Of a DNA stretch of 64,000 nucleotides, positions 1 to 12,545 are shown in pieces. Source of the stretch: Heterobilharzia americana (lineage: Eukaryota; Platyhelminthes; Trematoda; Strigeidida; Schistosomatidae); assembly GCA_944470555.2 (NCBI GenBank), contig OX104134.1:73030678-73094677 (forward strand), in the 5' to 3' direction. Made by a program: the position numbers and the translations under genes. The notes beneath the pieces were generated by a model. It was not told where the DNA came from, ran no database searches, and saw only the letters and a program-made list of their open reading frames with translations. Numbering within the stretch: the first letter of the stretch is position 1; each line of letters starts with the position of its first letter.

Positions 1-576
1 ATACTTGAATTATTTCATTTCAAACACACATTGACTTACACAAATCCAAACTGTATCTAACGGCAATCTTTTACACAGCTCCTAACATTTATGGAACTAC
101 TCTGTCAAACATTGATCACAGTTCGTATAAATTATCGAGGTTCGACTACACTTTAAAAACAGTTCTCATGAGATCGTTTAAATGAGTTCATGGTGATTAC
201 ACATGCAGATACTGTTTAAAAGAATGGAAGTGGATGAGAGGACGTAATTGATTATGGAGTAGCTGTTTTGTAACGATGCTGGTTACCTGTTAAGTCGATT
301 GATTAAATGGTTAGCAGTACAATTGTTTGAAAGCATATAACCATATACCTTTCCAATTCAAAGTTTGACTGTAGTATTCTATATAATAGTTTGTTACTTG
401 ACTGTGTCTATTCTCAGGATGAAAATCATAATGGCTAAAGACCTCGTTAATCGTTTTAAGATGACTTCCTTCAGTTATCTACATCAGATTTAAAGCAATT
501 TAATTTATTTAACTAGAAAACATTATCTCCAACTCAGTGTAAATAACTTCATGCTATCGGAGTTTTGTATTTCTAG

Positions 577-778
577 GCAAAATGTAAGCCAGACAATGGT
601 GTGCAGAAAGTAACGACAAGAGATATGCGTGAAGAAGATAAAATAATGTCGTATTTTGATTCAAACACAAAAATCAATTCAGGGACCAGCGAAGCAAATC
701 AGATGTTCAAAGGTGATGGTTATTTCTTTCGAGTGAAAGCAGATGCTCATATTGAAGTCACTGAAAAACGTTATAAAA
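577..778 (+). CDS. Internal exon of an unidentified membrane-protein gene (exon A)
   Basis: This is an internal exon of 202 nt. It is preceded by the acceptor ttctag and followed by the donor gtgagt. The open frame starts right after the acceptor (Ala-Lys-Cys-Lys-Pro) and runs 67 codons to one leftover base (phase 1), which is the phase needed by the next exon at 2341. The encoded stretch is hydrophilic, with a short Phe-rich piece (GDGYFFRVKADAHIEV). It lies before the membrane segment, so it is probably extracellular if the protein is type I. I do not recognise a domain. The real N terminus must lie in exons before this window or in its first 570 bases, where I see no convincing exon. The exon call rests on splice sites and phase; the function is unknown. 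Confidence 0.6.
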
Positions 779-2340
779 GTGAGTTCATATACCAAACTAT
801 CTAATTTCTTTTCTACTGGTTTTCTTATCATTGGCTTCCTAAATGTTTTTCTAATTTAATTCCCTTTTTGCCAATTCATGACCACTACCTAGATTCATGT
901 TTGAACGGATTCACCATTTACTTGAATGAGTTTAATAAATGCTTCAGTTAGATAATATGGTATGCCCTTCTACACAGGTCTACTATGATGTCAATATCAT
1001 GGTTTTTTTTTAAAGTGAATTTCTTACGAGCGTAGCTGACTGTATTCGAAAGAGCGACAGTATTCCAATTTCATTTAGTCTTAGTAGGATGAAATTATAA
1101 CTCCTACTACTTGCTGATATGCAATCGACAAAATATAAAGAAAGCAATTAGTAACACGTTCCTCAGATGACCGACAATAACACTGAAATATTCTCAGCAT
1201 TAAAATTTCTAAAGTATTTTGTCCACTGGAATGATAGGTAAGAACTGTATGTACCGAACTTCATAGGTTTGTTGATTTATGCATGTTGATTTGTGTTGAT
1301 GAATATCGCTGCCTTTAACTTTTTCCAGTAGTGACTGAGAAGCTTCTGGATCAGAACGGAAAACATTAGAACTATCATGAAAAATGTACGGAATGATTAA
1401 ACTGAAACATTAATCGTGTAAACTGGCATTTATTATACACTGTCTTTCATAAAATAAATCGTACAAGAAAGCAAATAAATCAGAGGAGTAACTTCTTCAA
1501 AAATTCTAGTGCCCTAAAACAAACAACTTTTTCAAAAGAAAGGAAGCTTGACAGTAAATCACATGCAGTCTCACTATATACAGTGTTTTAACTCTTACAA
1601 ATGGGATGGAGTGGTGTACATAAAATGTGTATGATAATTTTCAGGCGCCTACATTGATGTTAGATTAAATCCTCAAGAACTAGCATCAGTTTTGTGAAGA
1701 TGAGTGCACTTACTGTTAGACTTGTCAGGTTAGGGAGCAAAATAGTAAGATACACTAACCACTTCAATTGGGAAGTTGATTCGTAACACCCTGCTGCAAA
1801 ATACTGGTCCCTGAAGCACCATCTCACTTAGCGTGGTTACCATATTACTTTGATCAGCTCAAAAAGGACTACACAGTTACGGTAGCTATCCGAATATGAC
1901 TAATTTAAAAGAGAAGAAGCGCTTATGGACTTTCAGCTTAGATGCATTTGAAATGAGGTTTATCAAAGTAAGAAGATTGTAAATCAATCTTTTGTCGGGA
2001 ACTACGATTACACGGTGACTCATCGATTTCATATTCTGTTGAAAATCCTTTATGAAAATGGCAATGTGCCATAATTTAGAAATGTTAACATCTGGCAGAA
2101 CTAAATGTACATTCTGCCAAGAAAGTGAATCTTTTAAATAAATAAGAAAGAGAATTTAGCCATGACAACAATTTTGACTTCACCTGACAGTCGAGGTTAA
2201 GCATGTTTCTCCTAAAACTACTAGCCAGAATAAAGTAATATTCACGTTTATGTATATATGTTTTGTATGTGTCTATTGTGAAATACATAAATTGACAATA
2301 ACTATGATATGACTGCAAGAATCTTCACTTCAAACTTCAG

Positions 2341-2553
2341 AGACAGAAAATACCAAAAACAGTGAAATGAACTCAAACTACCCAATACCAAACCATCAGT
2401 CAGACTTTCAGTCTACCTCATCACTTGCATCAACTCACGATCGGCCATTATGTAATTATGCTTTATGCCTGACAACAATTCATTTAACCTGGATATTATT
2501 CAGCTTATTTGTATTACTTACATTATTTTGCATAACATTACTCCTTATCTATC
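2341..2553 (+). CDS. Internal exon encoding the single transmembrane helix (exon B)
   Basis: The acceptor is a pyrimidine-rich tract ending cttcag at 2340; the donor is a consensus gtaagtat at 2554. The exon is 213 nt and phase 1 at both ends, so it joins in frame with the exon ending at 778 and the exon starting at 2730. Its product is a Ser/Asn-rich linker, then one long hydrophobic helix (about residues 114-137 of the spliced product, core WILFSLFVLLTLFCITLLL). If the donor is ignored the frame runs on to a stop at 2723, giving a truncated product, so intron retention would change the tail. Inference: a type I membrane protein whose tail is encoded by the next exon. Confidence 0.65.
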
Positions 2554-2729
2554 GTAAGTATAGACTGTTTATAAATAAGAAAACATTTGATAAACTCTGT
2601 AAGCAACAACACAACCTGCCTACAATGCAGCCATCATCAGTTTTAGCAAAAGTTGTTACAGTGAGCATTCAAGCCCATCAAGGTTTTATACTAAAGAATA
2701 TTACCAACCTAATTATATACTAAATCCAG

Positions 2730-3706
2730 AGCTAACTTTAAATTCCACAATAATGAGTCCTGATAATCTGGATTTGAAATCATCTTTTCAATTGAATACT
2801 CTAACTCATCCATCTGTTTCTTCGTCCACGTCACCTCAATCTTCATCTTCACTTCTCTTAACATCAACCGTTCTAACAACCGGATCTTTTAACCCATTGG
2901 ATTCAAAGAATAACTCTTTTGATCCCACTCCCTCTACAATCAGTAACATGACACTAGTTTTGAAAAACCCAAATTTACTGAAACAAGAAAATTTGCCATG
3001 GGATAGCACAGATTTATTTTGTCGAAAGTCATCACCTATTAAGCTAAATGAGTCCAATGCCTTAATGGTGACACCAGGAATACAGACAACAGCGGCACAT
3101 AGTTGTTATTGTCATAGTCTTAATCTTTGGCATCGTCCACATCTTCAGCATCACTATGCTAATGATGACTGTTTGAAAACAACACCATCAGATGACTGTT
3201 TAATTCATTCATCTCATATTCTGAGAGATGATTTATTAAAAAAGCCGAACTATATTGGTGAACAAACTAAGCAGCACCTACAGGAAACGGATATGATCGA
3301 TTTATTTCCTAGTACAACTGTGTCGCATAATCTCAGTAACAATACATTTTTATGTATACAGAATATTCAATCAAAAGCGTTAGGTGGGGGAAGTAAAGAA
3401 GGAAAGAATACAAGATCAATTATACCCACTGTCACATGTTCAATATCAACAGTACATGCAGCTCCTCAATTTTATACATTCCATAAAACTCAATCTGTTT
3501 GCAAGTCATTTGATGCCACCAGTCGATCATCAGAACTGACAACACTAAAAAGAAGGCATAGACTACCCGAAAATTATTTTAAAAATGACAGCCCCTCTGG
3601 AACATATTTATCTCCTGAACAACATCATCAAATTCATTGTTCAGGTGCAATGGTTATTTCTAATAATAAACCACAGACGTCTATAAATGATGCTTTTTCA
3701 TTGTGA
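2730..3706 (+). CDS. Last exon: long Ser/Thr/Asn-rich tail of the membrane protein (exon C)
   Basis: The acceptor aaatccag lies at 2722-2729 and the stop TGA at 3704-3706. The 176-nt intron 2554-2729 joins C of the previous exon with AG here to make a Gln codon, so the frame continues exactly. The three exons total 1392 nt, or 463 residues plus stop. The tail is about 325 residues, low in complexity, rich in Ser, Thr, Asn and His, with a Cys/His patch (AAHSCYCHSLNLWHRPHLQ) about a third of the way along. No enzyme domain is visible; it looks like a disordered cytoplasmic tail. The 317-residue open frame from an inner ATG at 2753 would be an artefact if the splicing is right. I saw no canonical AATAAA in the first 300 bases after the stop. 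Confidence 0.65.
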
Positions 3707-4515
3707 TAGGATGCTTTTTGTACATATTTATACAATATATGTGTATAAAAACATATTTATGTATAATGAATGTTTGCAAATCAGTTGATTGAATACGTTG
3801 GAATTATTTGTGTTTATTGAATAATTAGAAAAAGATGACTTTTTGTGTTAACTAACTTTTTAATAATGATATAACTAATGAGGGCAAAGCCATGTTAAGT
3901 AAATATACACTAGTAAACCCTTTGAAATTACAAGACGGCTCGATTCAGCCTAAAACTTTAATCGCTGTTCATATTTCATTGTATATTGACAATTTTTTTT
4001 CTAAATATAAGTTTATTAATCAATAATCATGATTATATTCTACCCAGTCACTTAATAACTGTTCGAGTAACAGACTTCAAAGGTTCATAAGGTTTTTATG
4101 TCTTAAATTCACCCAAATATTTATTCTATCAATTCACACCAGTACAAAATAACTGGAATTGAAAAGTCGCTGTCATAAAAATATGTTTATAAAGCTTTTA
4201 ATTCTGATAGGTTTAAGCAACTCAATTACTAGTACGTCCAAGATTGCGTTACCGAAATTTCAGTTATCAGTATCATGCGTTAAAACCATTTGTTATCAAG
4301 AAGAAGCAAGTTAGCTTGAAACGTACAGATTATTATTTCACACTAGGTGACGAACTTAATTGTTTTGCAACAACAGAAGAAGACATATAAGCAAGCGGTA
4401 TTGTTTCCAACTAGCTCTCATCAGACTTTACGCTAATACACACAGATTTTCTCGTATATAAAGCTGTGACAACTAGGTAATGAGGTATGTACAAACAGTA
4501 GATATCTGCACATTA
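3707..4515. other. Downstream flank of the membrane-protein gene, no feature
   Basis: AT-rich sequence that probably holds the 3' untranslated region. I see no further exon or recognisable repeat. Confidence 0.3.
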
Positions 4516-4930
4516 ATAACAGTTATGATAGTTTACTTGGATATGGCTACCAGTTGAATCCAGGACGTGCGTTTCGTTTTATTTGGGACTCGCCTGCTGG
4601 ATACACCTGGACCCCAGTGAGTAATGTTGTTCCCACTGAGACTCGACAGCCACCTCTTGTACAACAGGTATTAGTTAATACTACCTGTTGATATGCTTGT
4701 AATTCTTTGTTGTTTTACCGGATTGAATTGATCGACATGTGGCATATGGCCTCTTTTCAGATCGCTCAATGTTGCTTAAGTATTTATCATGATAATTTAC
4801 TTGGTTGTGGCTAGCATAACAATTATTCAGGCAATATCGAGGCTTCCGTATAGGAGCCCATATGCTAAAAGAGGTCGAACAGTTCGATCCAGTAAAACAA
4901 CGGAGAATTACGAGTATATCAACAAGTTGG
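4516..4930 (-). repeat. Nested short repeats with a hammerhead remnant, arranged as inverted arms
   Basis: Two arms of about 72 bp, at 4683-4755 and 4854-4925, are imperfect reverse complements; both contain the gtaaaacaac...gaattac...atatcaac series when read in the same sense. The right arm holds a Pol III B-box-like string (AGTTCGATCC). A separate direct repeat begins near 4516 and 4787 (gataatttacttgg...tggcta). The left unit carries the minus-strand hammerhead at 4558-4602. This fits a pair of schistosome short hammerhead repeats inserted head to head or rearranged. Confidence 0.5.
4558..4602 (-). ncRNA. Hammerhead ribozyme remnant (minus strand)
   Basis: Read on the minus strand: stem I is ATCCAG...CTGGAT (perfect 6 bp). 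The 3' core GAAA, a short stem III (ACG/CGT, loop CA) and the GUC cleavage triplet are all present. The 5' core reads CAGGCGA instead of CUGANGA, and stem II is broken (GTCCC against AAAAC). Recognisable by descent, but expected to be inactive. Confidence 0.7.
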
Positions 4931-4939
4931 AATAATAAT

Positions 4940-7590
4940 AGTTATCTCATTGATGGTAAGAATAACGGGAACAATATGATACTGCGAACATTTAGACATA
5001 CACTGTCAGTCAAAACTTAGAAAAATAAAAGTCTCGCTACACTAAGGGACAAAATGTGTGGAGAATCGAAGTCTAAGCAAATTAACATATGTGAAAGGGG
5101 TGAAGAAAATGGGAGGGGAATGAAATTTGATTTATCTTTGAAATCATTTATTAGTTTACAACAATGCTTACCAAAAGAATTTTTGAAGAGTTACTCACCA
5201 TAAGAATTTTCTATCAACTTTTTATCCATGTTAGAGAAACATTTCTAAAAAATAGGCCTGCATGTAGTTCATTGGTTCAAAAGAAATAACAAAGGTCTGC
5301 AAGGATAGCTACGCTCGTCACAGTATTCATTTGAATTAACTTTTACTATAACCGGCGAACCTTACACTTTTCGTAGCCATGATTTTGCATCGTGAGACTG
5401 GTGAAATAAACTTCTCAACAGTGGAACTATCCGATAATGCAAACTAATTCTATGCGGAAAAGAACCACTTTCAAAGTAGGTTGATTATCATCATCATGAA
5501 ATTTTTGTACTGAATGCATTATTCATGACCAACTTTGAGTAGCCCTGTATTGCATAAAATTTGCATTTGCGTACACAAGACTGAATACTGATCAACACAT
5601 AACATCGTTAATCATGAGAAAGCGTAGGATTAATCTTAGGCATGTTTATCTTTGTGCAACATAAAAGGGATTAAATGGATTACTACTATAGTGTATTTTT
5701 GAGACAGTATATATATATATATATATGTATATAGAACAAGCAGCATAGTGTTGGATTATACACTCCCTAATTGTCCAAGTTTTACATCATTGAAGATAGT
5801 TTAAAAAGCAATAATATCAGTGGCGTTTCACAAACTTTAAATAACACACTGACATGAGTTTCCAAATTTAATTGCTTTATTCTAAACCTTGTTTTCGTTA
5901 ACAGTACAGAATTCCCAGTAATGATATTGCAAAATTAACTTCCTGTACAACTTTTTCCGAATATCTTGGCGATAATAATGGTTGATACTGAAATTAAAGA
6001 TGATAACAGAATCGTTCAAATAAGTAGATGACAAGAGGGTTACGAAAATTGTTCACCACTGCAACATTGCTTGATAGGATCTTTCCCAATACAATTTTCT
6101 TCGCACAATTCATGAATAAGTTCGAATTTTCGAATGAAGTCGAAAGTGCATAAAGTCGAATGTATTCGACACTTGTTTCCCCTGAAAACATAGAGAGTAA
6201 GGTATATGTGATTGAGACGGTTATCGTCCGACAAAATGTCCCATAAGCAGCTGATTACAAATATAAGATCCCTTTCCCCAAATGTTTTTATCATTAGTCT
6301 CAACAGCATTCCACTAGCTGTGCTGATAGCCTTCAATATCCTGCAAAACAAAACGTTGACGTTTTACTGAGGTCGTAAAAAGAAGAAAAAGTTAGGGGTA
6401 GATAAACATCAGGAATTAACGCAACTTAAGAGTAGAAACTAAGTTATACTGGATAGTCACAGCTTCCCCATATAATACGTCAAGCGAAAGATTTTCCTCT
6501 AAATCAGTAGAATATGGGAGCAGAATCAATGACGATCGAAAAAAAAGCTTAAACGAAAATTCACTACATTTGTTAAATTCTCTACTACAGAGCCATCAGA
6601 AATACAAGAGCTACAGGATTGAAACATTTCGCATAAATCCTGTTCAAGTTTCGAGGTGAAAGTAGCTAACTATATGAGGCTATGCGAGGCTGTTCAACAA
6701 CGAAAATTGTTTAATTTCCTATAAGTTAATAAAGTGAGAAATGTTCAAAGAGATGGCTAACATGGATACTGTTCGAATATCCAGGTACCTGAGAAATTAA
6801 ATTTAGTTGAGGAATGTATATCATGAGAAACGAAAAAAAATGAAAAGACGAAAGAATAACCTATTGAGTCAGATTAGCTTCACAGAGAGGTGAAATAGAA
6901 CATTCCTCTCAATAAGAATAAATCTAGTCTGTATGTTTCCTGAAAACTTGTCCGACAAAATGCACCTAAGGGCACAGTCAAAGACAGAAGTATCATCTAA
7001 AAATGCAGATCTAAGATGCTGGGCACTCTAGTCCAGATTGGAAGTTATGCTATCAACAATAAGAATTATTTCATTTTCTTAATGCCTGTGTCACCCTCTC
7101 TTTACTATTTCAATCAAAGTTCATCAAACAGTCACTAATTAAGACGGCATTCATAAAATGATAACATTGACACATCTAGTTATGGACCTTCTGCTGAGCA
7201 CGTGGTTTAACCACCTCAGCAAATAAGAGTAGTTGGTGCAATAGAGAATTTTTCCTCTGATACGTGACGTTATTCTCTTTCTGATGTATATTTATTTGGC
7301 GAAACAAACCATTCTGCATATGAGAAGTACAAGTCTGGAGTACTTCTCACAAAATATCAATGTAAAATCACTTTAATTGTGTTAATTTAGATCAGGTGAT
7401 TTCGACTAACCTACCACTGGAGTTCAAGATATGCTATGTAACTTACAGCAAGCAAGAAAGTAGGTTTGAGTAGTCCAGCCACCTACCCCCAAACAGCTTA
7501 CATCAAAGGAGAATGAGGTCAGCCCTCAAGACTAGACAGCATGAAATTGTTTCCTAATCTGTGGCTAATGAATATATTGACGAAAGGTGT
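4940..7590. other. AT-rich intergenic or intronic sequence with a TA microsatellite
   Basis: A (TA)n run lies near 5706-5731. Short open frames on the minus strand around 5994-6351 have no family resemblance and I read them as chance. Nothing else can be supported. Confidence 0.3.
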
Positions 7591-7599
7591 TACATATGT

Positions 7600-7770
7600 A
7601 CAAATTTGCAAGCCCAGTGGTAACATCACTGACTGAAACACTAAGTGACGCGAATTCAATTCTCAGAGGCGACATCAGTACCTTTGAGGCTGATGATACA
7701 CCTTGCTGACGAGTGTCCACAAGCATAAAACCTAGGTCCAGTGTTTACTGCCGACTGTCCATCGGTTCGC
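7600..7770 (+). repeat. Short tRNA-related repeat with degenerate hammerhead
   Basis: An A-box-like string (AGTGGTAACATCACTG, 7616-7631) and a weak B-box-like string (GCGAATTCAATTCTC, about 7650) are followed by a degenerate hammerhead: core CTGACGAG at 7705-7712, an AAAAC in place of GAAAC, then GGTCCAG. The order Pol III-like head then hammerhead matches the other short repeats in this window. Confidence 0.45.
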
Positions 7771-7909
7771 GTATCTGCATAAGACAGCACAACTGACGAG
7801 TTTGCGAAAAATGTGTCACAATTGATTACGTGAGTGCAGGTTTCGAAAAATAATCACAATTTTTCATTTAGTGGCATGAACAAAGGAAGTTCATACGTAA
7901 TTCTTGCAG

Positions 7910-8089
7910 TGTGGAGAAGGGTTGAAAAAATTTTCATAGGAAGTTGTACATGCCTAAAGACTTTTCCAACTAATCGCTTTGCTTCAAAGTTTCAGGAAGA
8001 AACATGTGAACCAACGTGTAAGTATCAGTTTGGTTTAGGAGATAAAAAATCAATAGAAATTAAATCTAGTAGGCCTGGAAACACCATAG
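7910..8089 (+). CDS. Candidate phase 1-1 exon, weakly WSC-like
   Basis: The acceptor ttcttgcag ends at 7909 and a moderate donor (ATAG|gtgatc) lies at 8090. The 180-nt stretch is open and phase 1 at both ends, as in exons that code for extracellular modules. The product contains GSCTCLKTFPTNRFASKF, then a C-x3-C pair and a GLGDKKSIEI-like end. The C-x-C...C-x3-C...I-x-I order faintly recalls the second half of a WSC carbohydrate-binding domain, but a cysteine expected before the last Gly is Phe here. An alternative donor (gtaagtat) sits inside, near 8018. Unproven; it may be chance or a decayed exon. Confidence 0.35.
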
Positions 8090-8161
8090 GTGATCGTAAA
8101 TATATATAAATCGTTTATGAACTTCAGAGAACGTGAAGAGACGTCATCACTTCATACTAAT

Positions 8162-8162
<1 letters not shown>

Positions 8163-8204
<42 letters not shown>
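8163..8204. repeat. (TA)n microsatellite
   Basis: About 21 uninterrupted TA units, with a shorter TA run near 8461-8475. Likely length-polymorphic. Confidence 0.9.
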
Positions 8205-8207
<3 letters not shown>

Positions 8208-11200
8208 TGAAATCAAGAGGAAATGCTTAGGCTTTCTGCAACTGCATAGCTCTATTTTGTCATCTAAGTTCCAGAAGCCGTAGCTTTCTGCAGTGGATAA
8301 ATTAATGTCGGGTTTCTTAGATGGTCAGTTACCTTAATAATTACTGTGAATGCAAATTATGAGTGAACAGCACGCTCAGTATTGTTTAAATGTGATCCAA
8401 TACGGTTATAAGTTTCTTCGCTCTACATCTAATCAATCACACTTGTAGATACTACCTAGTCATATATATATATATACATGATTTTCTTAAGAATAAAACA
8501 CTAAAATAACACAAATGCTAACTGAAGAAAATTAGAAGACAATATTTTTCTTTTACCTGTCTGGTTGAATAAAATATCTTTGATAATGACTGCACACCAT
8601 ACCTTTCTCACAGAAACTCATAAAAGAGATGACGTTACATATCTTACTTCATACGTATGGGAACAAGTAGGGTATAATGTCTGCGTTGTGAATTTTGTCA
8701 TCTGTCTAGGATGCTTATTTTCTGTCTAACTCTTATTGGGTTCAGAACAGTGGTAATTACCTTTATTCCACATTTCTTTCAAAATCAGTAACTGTACTTA
8801 GAATTCACAAGTAACTGTTTATCTGTAAGCAACTAATCAGTTCAGTTCCTACCTGAACGGCAATAATGTTCAAGTTTACGGCGTATAATTTCCTTTCTTT
8901 TCCGACGTTTTGCATCCTATGATATCTATGTTTTGCAAGCTGACTGGAGTATATAACTCAGGGATTTCCTGTTGCTTATCATTTAATGAAGAGTTGAGTA
9001 GTCCTTTCACAAACTGATATCCATTTTATTAGGTATAGACCCTGTACACAATTTTTAAACTTAAACTACATTTCACTTTATTTCCAAATAATCGACACAA
9101 CTGCAGTTGTCAGTAGATATACCTCCAAGTGACATTACTTCCTTTTGCCATTCTGTATCTTGTCAAGCCAGACTTTGAATACATCCGTTCTCACTGATTC
9201 AGCGAATATTGTTAGCTTTTAATATGACAGCGTATTGTCTTTTAACTAGTAAGAGATATGCTGTCACTTTGTAATATGACACCAATTTGGTTACAGTTTG
9301 GAAATAACAGAACGATGATATGTACTTTAAACTGTCTTAGTGAAATTTTTTACATTGAAGCAATCGTATTTTGTTGGATAAAATTTTTATATGAATATGA
9401 GTGACTTGAGGTTTATTTCACTCATCACAAGTGTAAAAGAAATATCATGGATAACATTCTCAGTGGTACTGTTTAATCAAAAGACCTGACCATTTTGCTG
9501 TTACAAAATTTCACAGTTATTACCTAAACTAGACCATAGGAAAATTCTTAATGTCAGCCAGTCAGGTACAGGTAAACAGACAACTCTATGAAACTTAAGT
9601 TTTAAAACTGCTTCTCAGGGACAGATAGTAGAAAGTTTGGCATTGGGCAATAATAGAAAGTCTGATATACACTTTCTCAGTAATCAAAGTTATTTCCACC
9701 TTTCACAGAAGTTAGATTTCAACGTAAATGTAATTTCAATACTTGCATAGACCCACTTTGTTCATTGTTTGAGTTAAAAGACTAAATGTTCTGAACTTTA
9801 TCTCTCTGACTCACTGCATTGTCATAATTTAAATAGAAACAGAAACAAAGATTGATAGTAGCTATAGATACAGTAGCTATCAACAATTTAGATCTTCAAA
9901 ATAATAGTATCTTAGAGAACTCATTCTACAAGCCCAAAGCTATTTATCTTCGATAAATGAAGAAAGTTATTCACGATTACATTTAACAAATTTTTGAACA
10001 TCGACAGATCCGTGTAAGATTCAGAATGAATCAGTTTAGAACTACTGACCAGATAAGTTCAAACTCTGACTATAATTGTAAAGCTTCAGTTACCAGGTTT
10101 AAAATAATTTTATTATATTTTGAATATTAATTAACTCTAGTCGTCCTACTGATAAATGTGGCATACTAACATCATCAATTTGATTTCGAATTATTCTGTA
10201 GGCACTAATCTTTTAATCAACCCTATCTGGTTACGTGAGAATCATTCGATTTGTCATTATTAAACAGTGGCGATAGTTTTTCAGATATACGCTTATATCA
10301 GGCATGCATTCATGATACGTTTGAGATACTGTAAAATTTCTGGTATTATTATGTACATCGTGACATGAAAGCCGTTAAAATCATACAGTTGATCAAGACA
10401 TTGAAAAGCAACTAAAGAATATTTCTATGGAAAATCTCTAACACTGATTTACCTGTCCTTGAGTATTTGAAAATCATACAAGTTACATCACTATAGATAT
10501 GACTGGAAAACAATTTTGTTAGTATCATTTATCTTCGTTTTATTTCCCTCACGTACTGCATAAACCTTAATTGAAATATAAAACCTAATATATGCAATTA
10601 AAAGGTAGACAAGTCAAATGACAAACCTATAGAGAAATTGATCAGCAAAGCATTCTTTGGCAAGATGACGATATAATTTAACACCTTTTAATGCACAACA
10701 CCCAAAACATCGTATTGTACTATATTTCGTGTTCGCTAGGTCGAATGATGAACCAGTCACTATTAACTAAATTTATAATGTCCTCATTCACATTTTTTTA
10801 CACTTAATTAAACTTTCCGATTACAAAGGAAGTGAGTTTCAGCGAGTAATGATAATCGGCTGAATAAACTTTGCGTAAACATTCGATTGAATACTCATGC
10901 TGATATGACGCTCAATCATCAGACAAACTTCGAAGAAATCAATGTCATGACCAGACTACTTAATTTCTAGCTTTTGAAACAATCTATATGGTGAAATAAT
11001 TTTTAAGTCCATTGAAATGAAAATACATGACTAAAATATCACTTAACAGACATATTCTTGTAAATCTTTATATTTTTACTTTCAAGTAACGATGCATATA
11101 CCCTCTCCATCGCATCAACAGCCGCTATCACATAGACAGTTTCTACAATCTACAAATACTAACTAACTGCAGTTTCCTTCCAAACATCAAAAATCTACCC

Positions 11201-11320
11201 GGTGCACTGCAACGGTGAGTCTCCTACCTTGGCAATTACATTGCCAAATGATTGATGAAATTTAGTCAGAACTCAGGATCAGACAATAGGGAACTAGTTT
11301 CCTTCCAGTGACTAATCAAT
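8205..11320. other. AT-rich sequence without supported gene
   Basis: No long open frame, no recognisable transposon motif and no good exon. Probably intron or intergenic DNA. Confidence 0.3.
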
Positions 11321-11324
11321 GTAT

Positions 11325-11445
11325 CTAATTCAATCCTGGTAAAGGTTGATGGCCCTCTGAAAATCCAAGCGGTAAGGTCTCTTAAAGGTTTCATATACAT
11401 TTTACTGACGAGTGACAGCATGCATGAAACCTGGGTCTTGGGCTT
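11325..11445 (+). repeat. Short repeat with degenerate hammerhead
   Basis: Contains AAGCGGTAAGGTCTCTT (A-box-like, about 11365) followed by CTGACGAG (about 11404), GAAAC and GGGTCTTGG, in the same order as the other hammerhead repeats. The stem II arms no longer pair. Confidence 0.4.
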
Positions 11446-12210
11446 CTCTTTCACAGCCTTCAACCAAATAAGATCCTGTGTTCCCTTAAAATATTTGGAT
11501 AATGCGTCATACTAGAAATTTGGAATATGAGGTCTCGCATTTGTTGCTAAAATCTAGAGAATAACTGATTTTAAGACCCAGTGTCATTATTAGTCTTCTC
11601 TTGGGTCATGAGCGCTATGACAGTTTGATTACTTTACGAACCCCAGGTTTTTTCATCTGACGTGATCTGAAGTGAAACTTCATCCTCGAGTTACAAGATG
11701 CGAAACACATTTTATACTGTTTGTGGCGTCAAAATTCATTTTATCTGCTCTGTTTCAAAACTATTTTTCTTAATACACGTTAAATTGCTATTCCTGTTAA
11801 AGCATTATCCAATATAATTTGATGATAGATATCAACAGTCCATAGCATGTATGCTTCATTGAAGAAATAAACACTGAGTAACTCTACTAGATTCGTACTT
11901 TTTATGAACGGCCTAGCAACCGAATTCAGCTTACTTTAGGGTTCGGAGATTAGATATGGAGTTCTGATAGGCTACTCAATCCATTTGGGGAAGAATTAAC
12001 AAACAGTTGAATAAATCAAAGTAACTTGAGTGGTTCATGCAAACGATAAAGTTCACTATCTGTCATGTTGACAGAAATAAAAATAAAATGTGGTAAAATG
12101 TCATGAGGAAATATTTTTAAATGAAAGCTTATACCTGCTATGAAAATGTTCAATTGTCAACATAGCTCACAAACAACGTTACTGTGACTAGCGTCTGCCA
12201 GTTTGAGCTT
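11446..12210. other. No supported feature
   Basis: AT-rich sequence; nothing recognisable. Confidence 0.3.
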
Positions 12211-12212
12211 GA

Positions 12213-12545
12213 ATGAATTGGTTTCTTGTCACAAATGTCCGAGAATGTCAAATTGAGAAACCGTTCCAGTGCAGAATTCATATTTTGAGATGTTTTAAAA
12301 GGTATACCTCAGGAAGATGGAAAATTACTTTTACTTCTGAATTTCCGCAATGTATTCGTAGTTCCTCACCAGAAAGAAGCACTTGTAACGTCAAAGAAAC
12401 TAATGCAGAGTACAGCAGTTTAGTACCAGAATTAAAAACACCCCCAGGAAGTATTGTGGTATCACCAGTTACGCTTCAGTTTATTGTCGGTGCAGTGAAA
12501 TCATTACTGTCGTTTCAGTTTTTCAAGAAAAATTTACTAGGATAA
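12213..12545 (+). CDS. Candidate exon or gene fragment of unknown function
   Basis: An open stretch of 110 codons, unusually long for this AT-rich DNA. The later part (SSLVPELKTPPGSIVVSPVT and on) has a protein-like composition and codon use. Possible acceptors lie at 12201 and about 12314 (acctcag), but no donor is strong (gtgcag near 12491). I do not recognise a family. If real, it is an internal exon that uses only part of the open stretch. Confidence 0.3.
   Translation: MNWFLVTNVRECQIEKPFQCRIHILRCFKRYTSGRWKITFTSEFPQCIRSSSPERSTCNVKETNAEYSSLVPELKTPPGSIVVSPVTLQFIVGAVKSLLSFQFFKKNLLG

Noticed and set aside
8163..8204. TA-rich run as a promoter or origin
   Set aside because: A simple (TA)n microsatellite with no other promoter or origin signal nearby.
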